A stretch of 64,000 nt of DNA from Cynocephalus volans (Eukaryota > Chordata > Mammalia > Dermoptera > Cynocephalidae), in assembly GCF_027409185.1 (NCBI RefSeq), contig NC_084464.1:45049095-45113094 (forward strand), written 5' to 3'. Numbering within the stretch: the stretch's first letter is position 1; each line of letters opens with the position of its first letter. The translations under genes and the position numbers were made by a program. Below, piece by piece: positions 46,151 to 64,000 of the stretch. A model generated the notes under the pieces. It did not search any database. It saw nothing but the letters and a program-made list of their open reading frames with translations, and was not told where the DNA came from.

Positions 46151-47590
46151 AGAGAGCTGGCGCTATGGGAGGGGGTCGGAGACCCCGCAGTCTTGATGCG
46201 TCAGGTTGTGGAGTGGAGAGTAATCCTCAAAATGCAGAATGTACCTAGTAACTGCCCCTACACTGTTTCAGAGACCTTAAAGAGTGTGAGGGTCTGAGAA
46301 GAATGAACCTCAGGGGGTGAAGAGAGACCCCCTGCCCTTTTGGTTAGGGCTGCGATATGTGTGGGTTGGGGAACGAACAACGATGGTCTGAGAAGCCAGC
46401 TGTCCCTGGTAGGGGGGAGTAATTAGGCAGGCACGGGCATGGCAAGACAATGGCTAGATGAGGAAAGATGCATTTTAGAAGAACAGAGCTAGACCCTGTA
46501 AATGGGATAGAGGATGATGAAAATGGGGCTGAGGCGCCCTAACTCAAACTAACTGAAAACCCAAAGCTTGAGACAGACTGGTAACTCAAAGGAAAAGAGA
46601 GACAAGGGCTGCAGATTGGGGAAGTAGTGATGGTCCTTTTGTCCCCTCTCCCCTGTCTATTCCACTCTCCTAGATTGGTCCACCTCTCAGCCTTGGATCT
46701 CCTTTCTTTAACCCATCCCCCAAGGAGCCAGGACCTGCCCTACATAACCTCCCTGGAGCCCAATCACATCCAGTGACCCAAAAAATGGAGAGAGGGGCCA
46801 ATGAGAGGCGAGAGAGGTGGGAGGAGGCATCAGAGAAAAAGGTTCTTGCCACTCCCCCTACCCAACATTCCTCCTCCCTCCAAGGCCTGGGGTCACTGGT
46901 CTGGTGGTGGGTGTGCCTACGAGTTTCTCAGGCTGATGTCATGGTCTTACTTTTCTGGAGTTGGGGGTTCTCCCTGAGATCTCTGTCTTTGGGTTTGGAG
47001 TTTGTCTCTAAGAGGGATCTCTGTGGGGTCTTTCAGTATTTGTATTGGGATCTTTCTCAGGACTGAGTTTCCTTTTATGTTTGCTGCTTTGGGGGGTTCT
47101 GTGTTTTAGGATCCGTGGTCGCTCTCTCTGAGGTCTTTCAGTCTCTTCTTTATGAGTTTTGGGTCTCTGTGTTCTCCATCTCTGGGGTAGCTAAGCCTCT
47201 TTCTTCTCTCATCTCACTCTAAGTCTGCTTTTCTCTGTCTCTCAGTCTCTGAGTTATCCATCTCTGAGTCTGCAAATTCTTTTCTCTGAGATCTGAGTCT
47301 GGGGTCTCTCTAATCTCTCTAGGGGTCTCAGATCTCTAAGATCTAATTCTAGGTCTGGGTCTTCCTGAACTTGGGTCTCATTTTATTAAGTCTGGGTCTC
47401 AGATCTTGGTTCCTGAAATCACCATCTCAGGGTATGGAGTATAAGATTTTTGTGGCTATGGAGAACCTTTTTGAGACTAGATTCTCAGATTTTGCTCTTT
47501 GGCTCCTCCCTCAGGGGGGCCTGGGGTCTTTTTTTCTGAAATCAAATCAGGGGTTTCTTTTCCTCTAGATTTTGGGTCTGTGTCTCAAAT
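46150..47590. other. CUTA-SYNGAP1 intergenic stretch, no gene seen
   Basis: 1.4 kb without repeats that I recognise and without a supported exon. It becomes TC/TG-rich from about 46,950, with many short 'gggtct' and 'tctgagtct' motifs repeated irregularly. It probably contains distal SYNGAP1 promoter sequence. Confidence 0.5.
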
Positions 47591-48040
47591 TAATCCACGG
47601 GGTGGGGGGTGAGAGGGGACCAAGTTGTCTTTTCTCTTTGGGTCTGGGGTCTCAGTCTTAGAGTCTGGGGTCTGCATCTTTAGGACCGCCTGCTCTCTGA
47701 TGTGTTTTTGAGTCAGGGGTCTCTCTCTCTCTCTCTCTCTCTGTTTCTCTGGGTCTCCCTGAGTAGGGGTGGGGGCTGCAGAGTCTCTCCCTCCTCCTCC
47801 TCCTGCTCTCTCCTCTCTCGCTCGCTCCCCCGCCCCCCTCTCTCTGGGCTGCCGCTGCTGCCGTTGGCTCTTATTCTCCTCCTCCTCCTCCTCTCTCCTC
47901 CTCTCTGCTCCTCTCTGCTTCTCTCTCCTCCTCTCTCCTCCTCCTCCTCCTCCACCTCCTCCTCCTTCTCCCCCTCTCTCTCCCCCTCTTTCTCTCTTCT
48001 CTTTCTCCCCCGTCCCCCCGCCCCCTCCCCCCCAGGCCTG
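47591..48040 (+). promoter_or_regulatory. SYNGAP1: SYNGAP1 5' UTR/promoter with long CT/CTC pyrimidine tract
   Basis: Directly upstream of the SYNGAP1 ATG the plus strand is almost pure pyrimidine from about 47,710 to 48,035: (TC)n at 47,721-47,742, CTC/TCC triplets at about 47,876-47,965 and C runs to 48,034. CTGGGCTGCCGCTGCTGCCG at about 47,844 is the one mixed block. No TATA box is seen. The last bases before the ATG (CCCCCCCAGGCCTG) look like a splice acceptor. Confidence 0.6.
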
Positions 48041-63047
<15,007 letters not shown>

Positions 63048-64000
63048 GTATTGGGGAGGAAAGGGGAATAGCATGTGCAGGGCAAAAGTTGAGCCACAGG
63101 GAAGCTGGGGGCCTAGGAAAGAAGGTGAGCTAAAGGAGGGGAGGCTTGGGGGAGGAGGGGACAGAAGTGTAAGGGATGAGCATAGGGTGACTCCCATTAT
63201 TCTGAGTCCCCCATTTCTTTTTCCTCTTTCCAAACTGCTCCTTACCTTGTGATTTATTTCCCTACTGTAGAAATTATAGACTTACAGAGTTGATGGGGCT
63301 CTGGAAGTCCTCTGATCCAGCTTCCCTGCAGGCAGCAGTGCCTCACTAACATCCCAACAGGTGCAGTGTTTCTGCAGGACACGTAAAGTTTAGTTAGCCA
63401 AGTCTCTGCACCTTGGTTTCCTCTCTATAAAATTAGTGGGAATGGTGTTGGAATAGATGGTCTCTAAGGTCCCTTTGGCATAGAAATTCTACCAGTCTGT
63501 GTTCTTTCCAAGACTTCTACTTCTCAGGAAAAATCTTCCCAGTTCTGTCAGCTGTTCTCTCCCAGTTTCTAGCAAGCTCAGTCCTCGTCACCCTCCACTG
63601 GGGAGCTCTTGTTTCTCAGTTTCCTTCTTAAAGAACTCAGCCCAAGGGCCGAGCCCGTGGCGCACTCAGGAGAGTGTGGCGCTGAGAGCGCGGCGACACT
63701 CCCGCCGCGGGTTCGGATCCTATATAGGAATGACCAGTGCACTCACTGGCTGAGTGCCGGTCACGAAAAAATGACAAAAAAAAAAAAAAAAAAAAAAGAA
63801 CTCAGCCCAAGATGCTGGACATGATCTGACCCATGGAGAGTCCAAACACCATACTCCTTTTCAACACATTGCAATATCACTTGAGCCTCACTGTGAGCTT
63901 GTGGTCAATTGTATCCCCTCAGATCCTTTTCACACTGACTGTCAAATCTCACCCATTCTATATTTATGCAATTCTTTTTTATTTTATTTTATTTTTTTAC
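63048..64000 (+). other. SYNGAP1 intron after exon 7, to window end
   Basis: MIR-like text at about 63,395-63,480 ('tctgcaccttggtttcctctctataaaatt') and a decayed repeat at 63,270-63,340. It also holds the t-SINE at 63,647-63,794. The next SYNGAP1 exon is not in the window. Confidence 0.6.
63647..63794 (+). repeat. t-SINE, second subfamily, in SYNGAP1 intron
   Basis: GGCCGAGCCCGTGGCGCACT, CCGCCGCGGGTTCGGATCC, then 'gaccagtgcactcactggctgagtgccggtcacg' and a 20-base A tail. The perfect 17-bp duplication AAAGAACTCAGCCCAAG lies at 63,630-63,646 and 63,795-63,811. High GC with preserved CpGs suggests a recent insertion. Confidence 0.95.

Overview
This is a mammalian nuclear genome window. It holds spliced genes with canonical GT-AG introns, CpG-island promoters, LINE-1, L2, MIR and MER20-type repeats, and at least 14 recognisable copies of a short interspersed element built only from tRNA-Ile-like units. 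Many of those copies are head-to-tail dimers. From memory, such purely tRNA-Ile-derived monomer/dimer elements (t-SINE or CYN) are characteristic of colugos (Dermoptera), so a colugo is my best guess for the organism (about 0.75). Placental mammal is certain. The gene order KIFC1 - PHF1 - CUTA - SYNGAP1 is that of the extended MHC class II region on human 6p21.3.

Layout. Positions 1-24,200 are intergenic and repeat-dense: many t-SINEs, old antisense L1 fragments, and one almost full-length young L1 (15,096-21,022) with a target-site duplication, disabled ORFs and a t-SINE inside its reverse transcriptase. KIFC1 (kinesin-14 spindle motor, + strand) runs from a CpG-island promoter near 24,500 to 37,900. 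Its eleven coding exons splice to exactly 673 codons plus stop. PHF1 (PRC2-associated Polycomb-like protein, + strand) follows, with a CpG promoter at about 38,200-39,200, fourteen coding exons and 567 codons. CUTA (- strand) lies tail-to-tail with PHF1, with 177 codons in six exons and an E-box-rich promoter at about 45,800-46,150. SYNGAP1 (synaptic Ras/Rap GTPase activator, + strand) starts at 48,041 and leaves the window. Seven exons (254 codons, the N-terminal/PH part) are present, along with two alternative first exons (about 56,079-56,115 and 59,691-59,808) that join the same downstream exon in frame.

The four genes do not form a pathway: mitotic motor, chromatin reader, small trimeric CutA protein and postsynaptic GAP. 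They are neighbours by conserved synteny. From about 33 kb to 63.6 kb the t-SINEs disappear, although they are frequent before it. I found no virus, CRISPR array, operon or undescribed multi-gene system. The most informative points are regulatory: SYNGAP1 alternative N-termini, a five-fold CACGTG array at CUTA, CCAAT/CHR architecture at KIFC1, and a tiny upstream ORF overlapping the PHF1 start. Exon boundaries were set by reading splice sites and protein continuity by eye. Comparison with human proteins is from memory.
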